Origin: Tubiluchus corallicola | Lineage: Eukaryota; Priapulida; Priapulimorpha; Priapulimorphida; Tubiluchidae | Direction: 5' to 3' | Length of the DNA stretch: 60,000 bases | NCBI GenBank assembly: GCA_030141605.1 | Contig: JAQGDQ010000023.1 | Span: 374,001-434,000 of the forward strand | Shown here: positions 59,679-60,000 of the stretch, piece after piece | How the letters are laid out: the number at the start of each line of letters is the position of its first letter | Position numbering within the stretch: position 1 is the first letter of the stretch | The notes under the pieces: generated by a model | Told to the model about the DNA's origin: nothing | Database searches by the model: none | Seen by the model: the letters and a program-made list of their open reading frames with translations, nothing else | Made by a program: the position numbers and the translations under genes

Positions 59679-59840
59679 CTAAGCAACTCTACTGGCTGCT
59701 ACAGTAAATGACAGTGGTTTTGTAGCCATGAGCATCTGGTGTATAGTATCAATGCAGGTGTAGTCCTCGTTGTTGTTTATTTTGTTTTTCACTTCCTCTG
59801 AGCTTATTGCCATTATCAGATGGTAGAGATCACTGTAGTA
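59679..59840 (-). CDS. Last exon of an unrecognised gene on the minus strand (partial)
   Basis: After an acceptor TTTTTTACTCTGCAG an open frame of 53 codons runs to TAG at 59681-59679, encoding YYSDLYHLIMAISSEEVKNK, then INNNEDYTCIDTIHQMLMAT and KPLSFTVAASRVA. The helical, charged character and clean splice site support a true exon, but I do not recognise the protein. The acceptor phase is taken as 0. An ATTAAA signal lies about 30 nt downstream on that strand, near 59650-59643. The gene continues beyond the window. Confidence 0.6.
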   Translation of the reverse strand, partial: YYSDLYHLIMAISSEEVKNKINNNEDYTCIDTIHQMLMATKPLSFTVAASRVA

Positions 59841-60000
59841 CTGCAGAGTAAAAAATACAGCAATTATTTATGATTCTATAATATTGAAAACGTATAACAA
59901 CAGTCACAGAAAAATGTTCTTCCAGATTTGAGTTACTAAATAAAGCAGCAGGGATAGTTTCATTAACAGTTTTAACAACCAAGACATTTGTTCATAAAAA
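59841..60000 (-). other. Intron of the minus-strand gene, to the window edge
   Basis: No further exon seen before the window ends. Confidence 0.5.

Overview
This is nuclear DNA from an invertebrate animal. It is AT-rich, its genes have many small exons bounded by GT-AG (once GC-AG) splice sites, its introns and UTRs run to kilobases, and decayed transposons, SINE-like and LINE-like remnants are scattered throughout. The foldback MITEs, tRNA-like SINEs and gene content would suit a marine invertebrate such as a lophotrochozoan or another slow-evolving bilaterian, but I cannot name the species. There are no operons, CRISPR arrays or prokaryotic features. Most single-frame open stretches are chance; the real genes were assembled by hand from exons with matching splice phases.

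Layout. (1) 3-845 (+): C-terminal end of a large laminin-G-domain protein, most like the tail of a laminin alpha chain. (2) 2113-9306 (-): ZPR1, seven exons coding 237 residues up to the linker before the second zinc finger; the C-terminal half is not found in the window. Its first coding intron holds a 954-bp element with 34-bp terminal inverted repeats. (3) 9.6-20 kb: a repeat-rich stretch with no recognisable host gene. It contains a LINE remnant interrupted by a hairpin MITE, a second partial copy of the 954-bp element's interior, a retroelement integrase remnant, a ~730-bp foldback palindrome and a LINE-like 3' tail. (4) 20027-22225 (+): a two-exon GNAT N-acetyltransferase gene with a long (GA)n tract in its intron. 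(5) 24170-31167 (-): CCDC92, six exons, 342 codons. Nearby are a hAT-type MITE with a perfect 8-bp target-site duplication and a 64-bp tandem duplication. (6) 37119-57031 (+): an SLC13-family sodium/di- or tricarboxylate symporter, 14 coding exons and 781 residues, followed by a ~2.6-kb 3' UTR. (7) 59679-59840 (-): last exon of an unrecognised gene, tail to tail with the SLC13 gene.

The most distinctive features are in the SLC13 gene. Its first coding intron begins with GC rather than GT. The 5' splice site of exon 2 is the first member of eight 35-bp tandem repeats, each carrying a GTAAGT donor-like motif. The loop after the first SNT motif is greatly enlarged and holds four 12-residue repeats containing RGD. 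A 234-nt exon in that loop is phase-neutral, and only one of two candidate acceptors keeps the frame. Two strong hairpins lie in adjacent introns. I did not find a convincing new multi-gene system; the interest lies in gene architecture, repeat biology and the half-missing ZPR1.
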